A stretch of DNA of 64,000 bases from Glycomyces tenuis DSM 44171. Lineage in GTDB: Bacteria > Actinomycetota > Actinomycetes > Mycobacteriales > Micromonosporaceae. Position numbers and translations under genes: made by a program. A model generated the notes under the pieces. It was not told the DNA's origin and did not search any database. It saw only the letters and a list, made by a program, of their open reading frames with translations. This document shows, in pieces, positions 25,681 to 37,679 of the stretch (within the stretch, counting starts at the first letter, position 1; every line of letters starts with the position of its first letter). Location: the NCBI RefSeq assembly GCF_000427885.1, contig NZ_ATYW01000004.1, forward strand, positions 215,939 to 279,938. The letters run 5' to 3'.

Positions 25681-27204
25681 TCACCGGCGCGAATGCCGCT
25701 CGAGGAAGCGGTAGACCTCGGTCTCGTCGACGCCCGGGAAGGACCCCAGCGGCATGGCGGCGAACTGCGTGGAGGCCGCCCGCGCCGTCGGCCAGACCTG
25801 CCCCGCCCAGGTCTCGGCCAGCTCGCGCGGCGGGTTGCGGCAGCAGTCGGGCTCGGGGCAGCGCGAGACCGACCTGGCGGTCGTCTCCTTGCCGCGGAAC
25901 CACTTCGCCGCCTCGTACGGCACGCCGATGCTCAGCGAGAACTCCCCGTCCGGCCCGCGCTCGGTCCGGGCGGTGCACCAGTACGTGCCAGTGGCCGTGT
26001 CGGTGTACTGGTTGAACGCGTTGAACTTGTCGGGCACGTCGAACACCTGCCGGCTCGTCCAGTACCGGCACACCGGCTGGCCCTCGATCGCCCCGGTCGG
26101 GTCGGTCGGGAAGGCCACGTCGTCGTTCTCGTAGGCCTTGAAGACGACCCCGGACTTGTGGACCTTCTGGAAGTGGGTGCGGACGCCGAGGTGGTGCGTG
26201 GCCAGGTTCGTGAAGCGGTGCGCGGCCGACTCGTAGGACACCGCGAAGTTGTCGCGCAGGTCCTCGACGGCGATCTCCTTCTCCCGCATGGCCTCCCGCA
26301 GCAGCCGCACCGCGCTGGCCTCGGGGATCAGCAGCGCGGCGGCCAGGTAGTTCGTCGCCACGCGCTGGCCCAGGAACTCCAGGTAGGTCTGCGGCACCTC
26401 GTGCTCCAGGACGTGGCTCGCGATCGCCTGGAGCAGCACCGTCCTCGGGTCGTGCGAGGAGTCCTTGTTCGGCGTCAGGTAGATCCGCCGGTTGCGCAGG
26501 TCGGTCACCGAGCGCGTCGAGTGCGGCAGGTCGTCGACGTGGTGGAGGGTGAACCTGAGATACGCGGCCAGGCCGGAGATCTGGTGCTGCGACAGCGGCC
26601 CGCCCGCGTAGTCCACGTGGCTCAGCAGCGCTCGGGCCTCGGCCTCGATGTCGCCGAAGTAGTTGTCCTTCTCCCGCATGCGGCGGCGCAGCTCGGTGTT
26701 CGCCCTCCTGGCCTCCTCCGGTGTGGCCGCGTGCAGGTTCACCTGGCGGTCCACCTCGCGGTGCAGGCCGACGAGGGCCTCCAGCACCTCGGTCGGGATG
26801 CGCGAGGACGGCTTCACGCTGGGCAGGCTCAGCGCCCGGTACTGCTCGCTGCGCTGGGCGCGTTCGAGCTCGATCTCCAGTGCCACGCGGCGGTTCGGCG
26901 GCTCGGCCCCCAGCAGCTCGTCCGAGCTGACCCCCAGCGCCCGCGCCAGGGCCCGCAGCATCGACAGCTTCGGCTCCTTCTTGCCGTTCTCGATGAGCGA
27001 CAGCTGCGATGGCGCCGTGCCCACGGCCTCGCCGAGGCCGTCGAGGCTCATCCCGCGCCGCTTGCGCAGGTGCCGGATCTGCTTGCCGAGGCTGATGAGG
27101 TCGACGGCCGTGTCCTCGTCGGCCGACAGCGCCGCCGCCTCGGCCGCGCCCCACGGCCGGTGCTCCGCCGGCGGCTCCGCGCCCGCCGGAAAATTCTTTG
27201 CCAT
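25681..27204 (-). CDS. RamB/ScfR-family transcriptional regulator of the glyoxylate shunt
   Basis: A 507-residue cytoplasmic regulator with an N-terminal XRE helix-turn-helix (LGKQIRHLRKRRGMSLDGL, GTAPSQLSLIENGKKEPKL, residues about 40-95), a long middle part of the ImmA/IrrE-like type (SHVLEHEVPQTYLEFLGQRV, a degenerate zinc site) and the C-terminal short-chain fatty acyl-CoA regulator domain with CPEPDCCRNPP. Family members RamB (Corynebacterium) and Rv0465c (Mycobacterium) control isocitrate lyase and acetate genes. Here the gene is divergent from aceA-aceB, 138 bp away, which supports the same target. The ATG at 27204 is chosen because AATAAT lies exactly 6 nt upstream, fitting a leaderless mRNA; the open frame to 27357 would run into the aceA start region. 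Confidence 0.88.
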   Translation of the reverse strand: MAKNFPAGAEPPAEHRPWGAAEAAALSADEDTAVDLISLGKQIRHLRKRRGMSLDGLGEAVGTAPSQLSLIENGKKEPKLSMLRALARALGVSSDELLGAEPPNRRVALEIELERAQRSEQYRALSLPSVKPSSRIPTEVLEALVGLHREVDRQVNLHAATPEEARRANTELRRRMREKDNYFGDIEAEARALLSHVDYAGGPLSQHQISGLAAYLRFTLHHVDDLPHSTRSVTDLRNRRIYLTPNKDSSHDPRTVLLQAIASHVLEHEVPQTYLEFLGQRVATNYLAAALLIPEASAVRLLREAMREKEIAVEDLRDNFAVSYESAAHRFTNLATHHLGVRTHFQKVHKSGVVFKAYENDDVAFPTDPTGAIEGQPVCRYWTSRQVFDVPDKFNAFNQYTDTATGTYWCTARTERGPDGEFSLSIGVPYEAAKWFRGKETTARSVSRCPEPDCCRNPPRELAETWAGQVWPTARAASTQFAAMPLGSFPGVDETEVYRFLERHSRR

Positions 27205-27341
27205 TTCTTCATTATTAGCGAAGAACCGCCGATCTTTCCACAGAGAACGGCTTTCTCGCGCGGTCAGGGCGGGAAAAAATGCTGTTACCTGCAAGTAGTG
27301 ACCGCCTCGGGGCGGGTCACCAGGGACCTTGGGAGAAGACG
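27205..27341. promoter_or_regulatory. Divergent promoter region, regulator gene / aceA
   Basis: This spacer is unusually A/T-rich in its left half. On the minus strand AATAAT (27216-27211) lies 6 nt before the regulator ATG. On the plus strand, an imperfect hairpin, GTGACCGCC (27298-27306) with GGCGGGTCAC (27311-27320), sits in the aceA leader and ends 11 nt before GGGAGAAG, its ribosome site. The stretch AAATTCTTTGCCA near 27191-27203 partly resembles the RamB site described in Corynebacterium (core TTTGCAAA), but it overlaps the start codon and is weak evidence. Confidence 0.5.
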
Positions 27342-28643
<1,302 letters not shown>

Positions 28644-28680
28644 CCACCACCGGCACTCGCACCACGCAAGGAGAACACCG

Positions 28681-30297
28681 ATGAACACCATCACCGAGAC
28701 CCGCCCCGCCGAGGCGGTGACCGTCGCCGGCCCCGCCGTCGAACGCCAAGACGAGATGCTGACGCCGAAGGCGCTGGACTTCCTCGCCGAACTGCACCGC
28801 GCGTTCGTCGGCCGCCGCCAAGAGCTCCTGCAACGCCGCCAGGAGCGCCGCACCAAGATCGCGAACGGGATCGACCCGCACTTCCTGCCCGAGACCGCCG
28901 CGATCCGCGACGACCTCACCTGGTCGGTCGCGCCGCTCGCGCCCGGCCTGGAGGACCGGCGCGTCGAGATCACCGGCCCGTGCGACCGCAAGATGACGAT
29001 CAACGCGCTCAACTCGGGCGCGAAATGCTGGCTGGCCGACCTGGAGGACTCCTCGACGCCCAGCTGGGCCAACGTGATCGGCTCCCAGCTCAACCTCATC
29101 GACGCGATCGAGCGGCGCATCGACTTCACCACCGACGAGGGCAAGAGCTACCGCCTGAGCGGCCGGGGGCTGACCGACCTGCCCACCGTCATCGTCCGGC
29201 CGAGGGGCTGGCACCTGGCCGAACGGCACCTGAGGATCGACGGCGTCCCGATCAGCGGCAGCCTGGTCGACTTCGGACTGTACTTCTTCCACAACGCCGA
29301 GCGCCTCGTCGAACTCGGCCGCGGCCCCTACTTCTACCTGCCGAAACTCGAGTCGCACCTCGAGGCGCGGCTGTGGAACGACGTGTTCGTCCTCGCCCAG
29401 GACCTGCTCGGCATCCCGCAGGGGACCGTCCGCGCGACCGTCCTCATCGAGACGATCACCGCCGCCTTCGAGATGGAGGAGATCCTCTACGAGCTGCGCC
29501 GCCACTCCTCGGGCCTGAACGCCGGCCGCTGGGACTACATCTTCTCGGTCATCAAGAACTTCCGGGAGCGCGGCGCCCGCTTCGTCCTGCCCGACCGGGA
29601 CCGGGTGACCATGACCCAGCCGTTCATGCGCGCCTACACCGAGCTGCTGGTCCGCACCTGCCACCGGCGCAGCGCCTCCGCCATCGGCGGCATGGCCGCG
29701 TTCATCCCGAACCGGCGCGACCCCGAGGCGAACGCCGCGGCGCTGGAGAAGGTCAGGGCCGACAAGACCCGCGAGGCCGACGACGGCTTCGACGGCTCCT
29801 GGGTGGCCCACCCGGACCTCGTCCCGGTCGCCATGGACGTCTTCGACGAGCACCTCGGCGGCCTGCCCAACCAGATCGACCGGCTGCGCGAGGACGTCGT
29901 CCCCGACGCCCGTGCCCTGCTCGACGTCGCCGCGACCGAAGGGGACGTCACCGAGCGGGGGATCAGGGCGAACATCGAGGTCGGGATCCGCTACGTCGAG
30001 TCCTGGCTGCGGGGCGACGGCGCCGCCGCCATCAACGGCCTGATGGAGGACGCGGCCACCGCCGAGATCTCCCGCTCCCAGATCTGGCAGTGGATCCACT
30101 GCGAGGCGTGCACCGACACGAAGCGCGTCGTCACCCGCGAATGGGTCGCCGAACTCGTCCGGGAGGAGTTCGCCTCGCTCGAGCGCTTCGACGGCGACCG
30201 CTTCGACGACGCGCTGGCGGTCTTCACCGAATGCGCGCTCGGCGAGGACTACCCGACGTTCCTGACCCTGCCGGCCTACGCGCGCTACCTCGGCTAG
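28681..30297 (+). CDS. aceB: Malate synthase A
   Basis: Condenses glyoxylate with acetyl-CoA to malate. The 538-residue protein is of the A isoform length. Recognisable segments are [19 protein letters not shown], the Arg/Trp-rich [15 protein letters not shown] with the catalytic Arg, [39 protein letters not shown] with catalytic and metal-binding acidic residues, and the C-terminal [28 protein letters not shown] precedes the ATG. It is co-transcribed with aceA, giving a two-gene shunt cassette. Confidence 0.96.
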   Translation: MNTITETRPAEAVTVAGPAVERQDEMLTPKALDFLAELHRAFVGRRQELLQRRQERRTKIANGIDPHFLPETAAIRDDLTWSVAPLAPGLEDRRVEITGPCDRKMTINALNSGAKCWLADLEDSSTPSWANVIGSQLNLIDAIERRIDFTTDEGKSYRLSGRGLTDLPTVIVRPRGWHLAERHLRIDGVPISGSLVDFGLYFFHNAERLVELGRGPYFYLPKLESHLEARLWNDVFVLAQDLLGIPQGTVRATVLIETITAAFEMEEILYELRRHSSGLNAGRWDYIFSVIKNFRERGARFVLPDRDRVTMTQPFMRAYTELLVRTCHRRSASAIGGMAAFIPNRRDPEANAAALEKVRADKTREADDGFDGSWVAHPDLVPVAMDVFDEHLGGLPNQIDRLREDVVPDARALLDVAATEGDVTERGIRANIEVGIRYVESWLRGDGAAAINGLMEDAATAEISRSQIWQWIHCEACTDTKRVVTREWVAELVREEFASLERFDGDRFDDALAVFTECALGEDYPTFLTLPAYARYLG

Positions 30298-30383
30298 CCG
30301 CGTCCCAGCCGCCGCGCACCGGTCGGCCCCGCCCGGACAGCTGGCGCCCGGGACCCGAGCGGCCGCCGTGCGACACGGCGCAC

Positions 30384-30415
30384 CGGCGCCGGGCGACGCG
30401 AGTCGCCCGGCGCCG
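30384..30415. terminator. 14-bp GNRA-loop hairpin between convergent operons
   Basis: Arm 30384-30397 pairs perfectly with 30402-30415 around a GCGA tetraloop. It lies 87 bp after the aceB stop and only 6 bp from the end of the opposing Hsp70-like gene. There is no T-tract, as is common in high-GC actinomycetes. It probably ends transcription from both sides. Confidence 0.75.
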
Positions 30416-30420
30416 TTCGG

Positions 30421-32915
<2,495 letters not shown>

Positions 32916-32919
<4 letters not shown>

Positions 32920-33266
32920 TCGTCCTGCTCCTTGTCGGCCGGGGGGTCGGGCTCGGTCTCGGGGATGCCGACGATGACCTCCCCGAGGCGGATCGGCTCG
33001 CCCCGGACGAAGACCGCGGGGCTGACGGTCTCCAGGACCCGCTCGCCGTCGAGGCCGGGGGTCGGCTGGAACGCGAGGACGCGCAACCGCATCCCCGAGT
33101 CGTAGGCGACGCCGTCGTAGCCGCGGGCCTCGACCCCGGCGGCGGCGAGCGCGTCGCTGACGCCGAGGACGTACCGGTGGAGCGGCCCGTCGGGAACCTT
33201 GTTCCCCAGCCGCCACACCGCGGTGGCGACCTCGGCGAGCGACCGCTCATCGATCGGGACCGGCAT
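32916..33266 (-). CDS. Small GrpE-head-like protein (putative nucleotide exchange factor)
   Basis: A 116-residue protein. GrpE proteins have a long coiled coil and a C-terminal beta head; here only something like the head seems present. Aligned by eye, VSDALAAAGVEARGYDGVAYD, GERVLETVSP and EPIRLGEVIVGIPE follow the order of the GrpE head (D-L-L..GVE....G..FDP, G-VLEVLQ-GY, DRVLRPA-V-V). The coiled coil is missing. The setting, overlapping an Hsp70-like gene by 4 nt, makes a nucleotide-exchange role plausible. AAGGAGG lies 7 nt before the ATG at 33266. The tail is acidic (EPDPPADKEQDE). Homology is inferred, not proven. Confidence 0.6.
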
Positions 33267-33289
33267 GGTGGAACCTCCTTGGTGGATGG

Positions 33290-35245
33290 TCATCGGACGA
33301 TCAGCCAGCCGCCGGCCAGCATGACGTTCACCTCGGGGTCCTCCGCGAGGCGCGAGCGCCGCGACTGGCGGTGCTCCTGGACGAACTGGATCAGCAGGAT
33401 CGCGACGCCCATGCCGAACATCCACCACGAGACGTCCGACAGCGCCAGCGAGGACATGAACATCACGAGCGCGAGCAGCGTGAACGCGGCTGTGAAGAGC
33501 AGCCCCTTCACGATCCGCAGGAGGGTCACGCCGAGGCGCTTGCGCAGGCACCGGTGGCAGCACGGCACGGCGAGCTGGTGCACGTCGGGCCGGGGCGCGC
33601 CCGGCACGAGCCTGGCCATCAGGACCTCCCTGGTGTGGCGGGCGACGGCGCCGCACAGCACGCAGTGCGGGGACCGCGGCACCGACTGTCCATAAGGGTC
33701 TTGACCGAATCGGTCCGCCAGGCCCAGCTCCTCGAGCAGGCGTCCGTGCTCGGTGCCGCGCAGGTGCGCGAACGGGTCGGCGCTGTGGCGCGGGAACGGC
33801 TCCGGGGCCGGCCGCGAGACGGCCTCGATGTCGCGGATCGCCTTCGTGATCTGGTCGCGCAGCTGCCGGTCGTTCGCGAGTTCGAGCGCCCCGCGCAGCG
33901 CCGGGAGCACCGTCGAGGCGTCCGCCCCGGACCTGATCCGCCCGTTGGCGAAGTCGACCAGGATCACCAGCGACGTGCCGGCGACCTCGTCGCACAACCG
34001 AGCGTGCGCGTCGGCCTCCAGGCGCCTGAGGCGCTTCAGCGGCTCCCGGGTCTCCTCGATGAGCCGCCGCTGCGCGGCCGGGTCGTGGTAGTGGGCCCGC
34101 GCGGGCTTGCGCAGCGCGGCGTTGCAGCAGGCGATCACGAGGTTGTAGGTGATCGTGGCCGTGTCCGCGTCGATCCGATCGGTCGCGACCCCGCCGCCGA
34201 GCTTCGCGGCGCGTTCGAGCCAGTCGATCGCCCGCCGCAGGTCGTCGCGCCGCTCGGTGGACTCGTCCGAGCCGAGGCGGTTGACGGCGGCGACCACGCA
34301 GTGGCGGATCCCGGTGGCGAGCTTGTCGGCCACGCCGGAGACGGTCGGATGGTCGTCGCCGAGGACGGCCCGCAGCGTCGTCAGGCCGGTCTTCGCGCCG
34401 TCGAGCACGGGGCCGCAGACCTCCCAGTAGTCCTCGCGGACCCCGGCCGCCTCGGTCGCCTGCTCGGCGAGCGACCTGAGGCGCGCGATCTCGGGCTGGA
34501 CGGCCGCGGTCAGAGCGCGGTCGATCGCGTCGTCACCGAGCCGGGACTTGCGCGCCGCGGCGACGAGCTTGCCGGTGCGGGCCGTGCTCCCCGACGAGAC
34601 GGCCAGCTGCGCGTGGGCGCCGAGCAGCGCGTCGGGCAGGCCCGCGCGGATCGCGGCGACGGCCCCGGCCTTGAGCTGCGGGTCGCCGGTCGCCTCGACG
34701 CGCCGCGCCAGCCAGTTCCAGCACTCCTCTTCGGCCAGCACCCGCCGCCAGCGCTTGTAGGCGGTCTGCCAGCGTGCGGCGATGTGCTCGGTCCCGTACC
34801 GGCCCTCGACGGCGCGGAGATGATCGGCGATCGCCAGGTTGTGGGCGCCGACGGCGGCGTCGAGCGCGTCGTCGCCCCCGAGCATCCGGTGCCACAGGTT
34901 CCTGGCGCCGGTCAGGGTCGCGGGCCGCTCCCGGTCGGGTTCGGGCCACAGCCAGAAGAACTCGTCGAGGATGCGGACCGTCGGGTCGCGCAGCCGCCGC
35001 AGGGCCGCGAGGACCTCGGCGGCGGACGGCTTGGGCGAGGCCCGCATCAGCATGTCCTCGATCCGCGGGGGCTCGCCGCCGAGGCGCTCGGCGGCCTCGA
35101 TCTCGTTCGCGCGGCGGCGGATCTGCCGAGGCGCGGCGTCCACCGGCAGGCCGCTGAGCCGGAAGGCGTTGCGCCGGTAGAGGTCGACGCTCGCGATCGA
35201 GGTCAGGTCGATTCCAGTGTGGTCAAGGCGCCGACTCTCCTGCAT
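33290..35245 (-). CDS. J-domain-like membrane protein with zinc ribbon, first gene of chaperone operon
   Basis: A 651-residue protein. Residues about 20-100 (DLYRRNAFRLSGLPVDAAPR, ALRRLRDPTVRILDEFFWLW) have the helix layout and N-x-F-R-x-L-G-L-P-V start of degenerate J domains, but no HPD tripeptide. A long helical, TPR-like middle of about 400 residues follows. Residues about 515-570 hold two Cys pairs (CVLCGA; CCHRCLRK) that could bind zinc. Two hydrophobic segments (LLFTAAFTLLALVMFMSSLA; WWMFGMGVAILLIQFV) anchor the C terminus. It precedes the GrpE-like and Hsp70-like genes with a 23-bp gap, so it likely recruits the Hsp70 to the membrane. GGAG precedes the ATG by 6 nt. Confidence 0.75.
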   Translation of the reverse strand: MQESRRLDHTGIDLTSIASVDLYRRNAFRLSGLPVDAAPRQIRRRANEIEAAERLGGEPPRIEDMLMRASPKPSAAEVLAALRRLRDPTVRILDEFFWLWPEPDRERPATLTGARNLWHRMLGGDDALDAAVGAHNLAIADHLRAVEGRYGTEHIAARWQTAYKRWRRVLAEEECWNWLARRVEATGDPQLKAGAVAAIRAGLPDALLGAHAQLAVSSGSTARTGKLVAAARKSRLGDDAIDRALTAAVQPEIARLRSLAEQATEAAGVREDYWEVCGPVLDGAKTGLTTLRAVLGDDHPTVSGVADKLATGIRHCVVAAVNRLGSDESTERRDDLRRAIDWLERAAKLGGGVATDRIDADTATITYNLVIACCNAALRKPARAHYHDPAAQRRLIEETREPLKRLRRLEADAHARLCDEVAGTSLVILVDFANGRIRSGADASTVLPALRGALELANDRQLRDQITKAIRDIEAVSRPAPEPFPRHSADPFAHLRGTEHGRLLEELGLADRFGQDPYGQSVPRSPHCVLCGAVARHTREVLMARLVPGAPRPDVHQLAVPCCHRCLRKRLGVTLLRIVKGLLFTAAFTLLALVMFMSSLALSDVSWWMFGMGVAILLIQFVQEHRQSRRSRLAEDPEVNVMLAGGWLIVR

Positions 35246-35280
35246 GCCCGGCTCCGCTCTGCTGCGACGGTAACGGCGGC

Positions 35281-35334
35281 GAGTCTCGAGACTCCCACGG
35301 CCACTGCGGGACCGGTCCCGAGGCGTTCAGGATA
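35281..35334 (-). promoter_or_regulatory. Candidate promoter and twin palindromic operators of chaperone operon
   Basis: On the minus strand TATCCT (35334-35329) could be a -10 box, placing the start near 35322. Directly downstream are two perfect 14-bp palindromes: CGGGACCGGTCCCG at 35307-35320 and GAGTCTCGAGACTC at 35281-35294. Neither matches the CIRCE (HrcA) or HAIR (HspR) consensus. Their position between promoter and start codon is where a repressor would act. Confidence 0.5.
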
Positions 35335-35436
35335 GGAATCGTGCGCCAGTCCTCAGTGGCGGAGCGGTGCGGGGCCGTGCCCCGGCGAGGGCGTCCTGGC
35401 CGTCACCTCGGCGCCGTTCGTGAGCGACGCGCAGGG

Positions 35437-35922
35437 CTATTCGTCGACCCAGTAGTTGTCGTGGTACTCGAAGAACGCCTTCCGCTCCTCCTCGCTGAGC
35501 TCGCCGAGGGTGGCGAGCCCTTCGAAGTAGCCCTCGCGGGGCGCGCCCGGCGCGAACAGCAGCAGCATCGAGGCCGGCTCGCCCGAGACGTTCCGGAAGC
35601 CGTGGACGCCGCCCTCGGGCACGTACAGGAAGTCGCCGGGGGTCGCGTCGATCCACGTCTCGCCGTTGTACAGGCTCACCGTGCCCGACAGGATGTAGAA
35701 CGACTCCGAGATCGTCTTGTGGAAGTGCGGGTCGGGTCCGGACCGGCCCGGGCCCATGTTCCACTGGTACAGGCCGAACTTGCCGCCGGTGGAGGCCCCG
35801 GTGGCGAGGTAGTCGGCTGATCCGCCGTTGCGGAACAGCAGCTCCGCGGGGTGGTCGGCGGCCCGCATGACCGCGCTGACCTCCCCGGTCTCGCCGAAGT
35901 ACTTCGGCTCCGGATACGACAT
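35437..35922 (-). CDS. Cupin-domain protein
   Basis: A 161-residue single-domain cupin. The two metal-site motifs are GPDPHFHKTISESFYILSG (His-x-His, Glu) and VPEGGVHGFRNVSGEPASML (His). It may be a small dioxygenase, isomerase or sugar-binding regulator; sequence alone does not tell. The C-terminal extension EERKAFFEYHDNYWVDE is helical and acidic. It lies 3 bp behind the gene at 35926-36912 and is surely co-transcribed with it. Confidence 0.85.
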   Translation of the reverse strand: MSYPEPKYFGETGEVSAVMRAADHPAELLFRNGGSADYLATGASTGGKFGLYQWNMGPGRSGPDPHFHKTISESFYILSGTVSLYNGETWIDATPGDFLYVPEGGVHGFRNVSGEPASMLLLFAPGAPREGYFEGLATLGELSEEERKAFFEYHDNYWVDE

Positions 35923-35925
35923 CGA

Positions 35926-36912
35926 TCAGCTCCGTTCGCTCGCCCTCAGCGCCGCCTCGTGCAGGCGCCGCATAGAGCGTATCGCCGAGCGGATCTCCTG
36001 GAGATAGCCGCTGGAGGTGTACTCCCGTCGGAAGTGCGCCTCGGGAAGAGACCCCGTGTCGACGCCGACAGTGTCGACGGCGGCGCCGTAGGGCAGTCCC
36101 AGGTGCGCGACCGCGTCGCAGTGCTGGAAGGGCACGAACAGCGCCGAGGTGACGACCAGGACGCTGTCGCCGGGGGCGAGCTCGGCGACGTGGTCGGCCC
36201 AGAACCGGCAGGTGTCGACGGTGTCGGCCCGGCGGCGGTCGGGGTCGGAGGACGGGGCGGCGACGGCCTGGACCGCGAGCGGGCCGGCGGTGTAGGCGGC
36301 GACCTTCCAGGCGCGGCCGGGGTCTGCGGCCGGATCGCCCTCCCGCTCGACCGCGGGCGCGCCGGTGAGGCCGAAGGCGCGCCGGAGGCCCTCCTCCATC
36401 GCGTCGACCTCGTACTCGCCGCCGGTGTACCCGGCGAGCTCGGCGAGGCGGGCGTCGGCCGCGCCGAGCGGCCGGAAGCCGCCGACGCCGGTGACGCGCT
36501 CTGCCGCAGTGCCCTCTGCGAGCAGCTCGGCCGCGAACCTGGTGCGGAACAGGCAGGAGCTGACCAGGCCGCCGAGGACGAGCAGGTGCGTGTAGCGCCC
36601 GCGGGGCGGCACCGTGACGCCGCCGAGGCCCAGGGCGGTCGCCGCTTCGACGACGGTGCGCTCCTTGACCGGGTCGAGGCGCTCGGCGTCGGTCTCGTAC
36701 CGTTCGCGTCCGGCCCGGAAGTCCCAGTGCCGCGCGGAGAAGGCGTCGAGGTAGTCGAGCCTCGCCGCGACGCCGTCGGGCGCCTCGCCGCCGAACTCGT
36801 CGAGGAGTTCGCGCATGGGCTTCGAGGCGGTCCATGTCTCGATGCCCGCGATGACCGACGTCGGGTCGGCGCCGTCGTAGTGCGGCAGCGGCACCGGGTC
36901 GTGGTTGGGCAT
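35926..36912 (-). CDS. Conserved hypothetical protein
   Basis: I do not recognise the family with confidence. The 328-residue soluble protein has an alternating alpha/beta pattern. THLLVLGGLVSSCLFRTRFA near residue 95 and SVLVVTSALFVPFQHCDAV near 255 look like two strand-loop-helix units of a Rossmann-like fold, somewhat like DUF218/YdcF proteins that also place V-L-G-G and T-S-x-F at these positions. The ATG at 36912 gives a natural start (MPNHDPVPLPHY); the frame is open further upstream but without protein-like content, and it would overlap the gluconokinase gene. It precedes the cupin gene by 3 bp. Confidence 0.7.
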   Translation of the reverse strand: MPNHDPVPLPHYDGADPTSVIAGIETWTASKPMRELLDEFGGEAPDGVAARLDYLDAFSARHWDFRAGRERYETDAERLDPVKERTVVEAATALGLGGVTVPPRGRYTHLLVLGGLVSSCLFRTRFAAELLAEGTAAERVTGVGGFRPLGAADARLAELAGYTGGEYEVDAMEEGLRRAFGLTGAPAVEREGDPAADPGRAWKVAAYTAGPLAVQAVAAPSSDPDRRRADTVDTCRFWADHVAELAPGDSVLVVTSALFVPFQHCDAVAHLGLPYGAAVDTVGVDTGSLPEAHFRREYTSSGYLQEIRSAIRSMRRLHEAALRASERS

Positions 36913-37090
36913 GGCGGTCCGATCCGGTCGGGTGGCGGGCACGTCGCCGGACAGCGTAACGTGGCCCGGCGAGCCGCCGGGGACCCGCCTCGGCCGCGTC
37001 CGGCCCCGCGCCGGCCGCCACCGGTTCGACGGCGCCGTGCCGGGCGATTGGTGATACCTTTTCGCGCTAGAGGGTGACAAGGAGGGGCGT

Positions 37091-37612
37091 ATGACGACGA
37101 CCTGCCTGGTGGTGATGGGCGTGTCCGGTGTCGGCAAGAGCACCATCGCGAAGCGGCTCGCCGACCGGCTCGGCTGGGCCATGGCCGAGGGCGACGAGTA
37201 CCACTCGGAGGAGAACATCGCGAAGATGGAGGCGGGGACGCCGCTCACCGATCAGGACCGGATGCCGTGGCTGCGGAACATCCGCGACTGGATCGGCGAG
37301 CAGGACGCGGCGGGCCGGAACACCGTCGTCACCTGCTCGGCGCTCAAGCGCTCCTATCGCGACATGCTCCGCCGGACCTCCGCGCGCGTCCTCTTCGTCC
37401 ACCTCAGCGCCTCCGCCGAGGTCATCGCCTCCCGTCTCAGCGAGCGCACGGGGCACTTCATGCCTCCGCGGCTGCTCGACTCCCAGTTCGGCGACCTCGA
37501 GCCGCTCGCCGAGGACGAACCGGGGATCACCGTCGACGTCGCCGACTCGCCCGAGCACATCACCGACGAGGTCCTCAAGGAGCTGCGGCTCGCCCCCGAA
37601 GGGACCGCCTGA
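37091..37612 (+). CDS. gntK: Gluconokinase
   Basis: Phosphorylates D-gluconate to 6-phosphogluconate, feeding the pentose phosphate route. The 173-residue P-loop kinase has VVMGVSGVGKSTIAKRLADR (Walker A), EGDEYHSEENIAKMEAGTPL (substrate loop typical of GntK), DRMPWLRNIRDW, and the lid VTCSALKRSYRDMLR. Length is standard. AAGGAGG lies 6 nt before the ATG. No gluconate permease or repressor gene is adjacent. Confidence 0.93.
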   Translation: MTTTCLVVMGVSGVGKSTIAKRLADRLGWAMAEGDEYHSEENIAKMEAGTPLTDQDRMPWLRNIRDWIGEQDAAGRNTVVTCSALKRSYRDMLRRTSARVLFVHLSASAEVIASRLSERTGHFMPPRLLDSQFGDLEPLAEDEPGITVDVADSPEHITDEVLKELRLAPEGTA

Positions 37613-37632
37613 GCCGTGCTCCGGCGGGCCGC

Positions 37633-37668
37633 CCGGGCGCCCCGCCGCGACAGCAGGGGGACGCCCGG
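37633..37668. terminator. Imperfect GC hairpin between convergent genes
   Basis: CCGGGCG (37633-37639) plus CCCC pairs with GGGG and CGCCCGG (37662-37668), with a one-base bulge, around a 12-nt loop. It lies between the ends of the gluconokinase and GH43 genes and may terminate both. Confidence 0.5.
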
Positions 37669-37679
37669 AGCGGCGCCGC

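Noticed and set aside
27191-27203. RamB-type operator at the regulator start
   Set aside because: Only part of the Corynebacterium motif is present and it overlaps the start codon; kept as a remark only.
35281-35320. HrcA (CIRCE) or HspR (HAIR) site at the chaperone operon
   Set aside because: The palindromes have neither the TTAGCACTC-N9-GAGTGCTAA nor the CTTGAGT-N7-ACTCAAG pattern.
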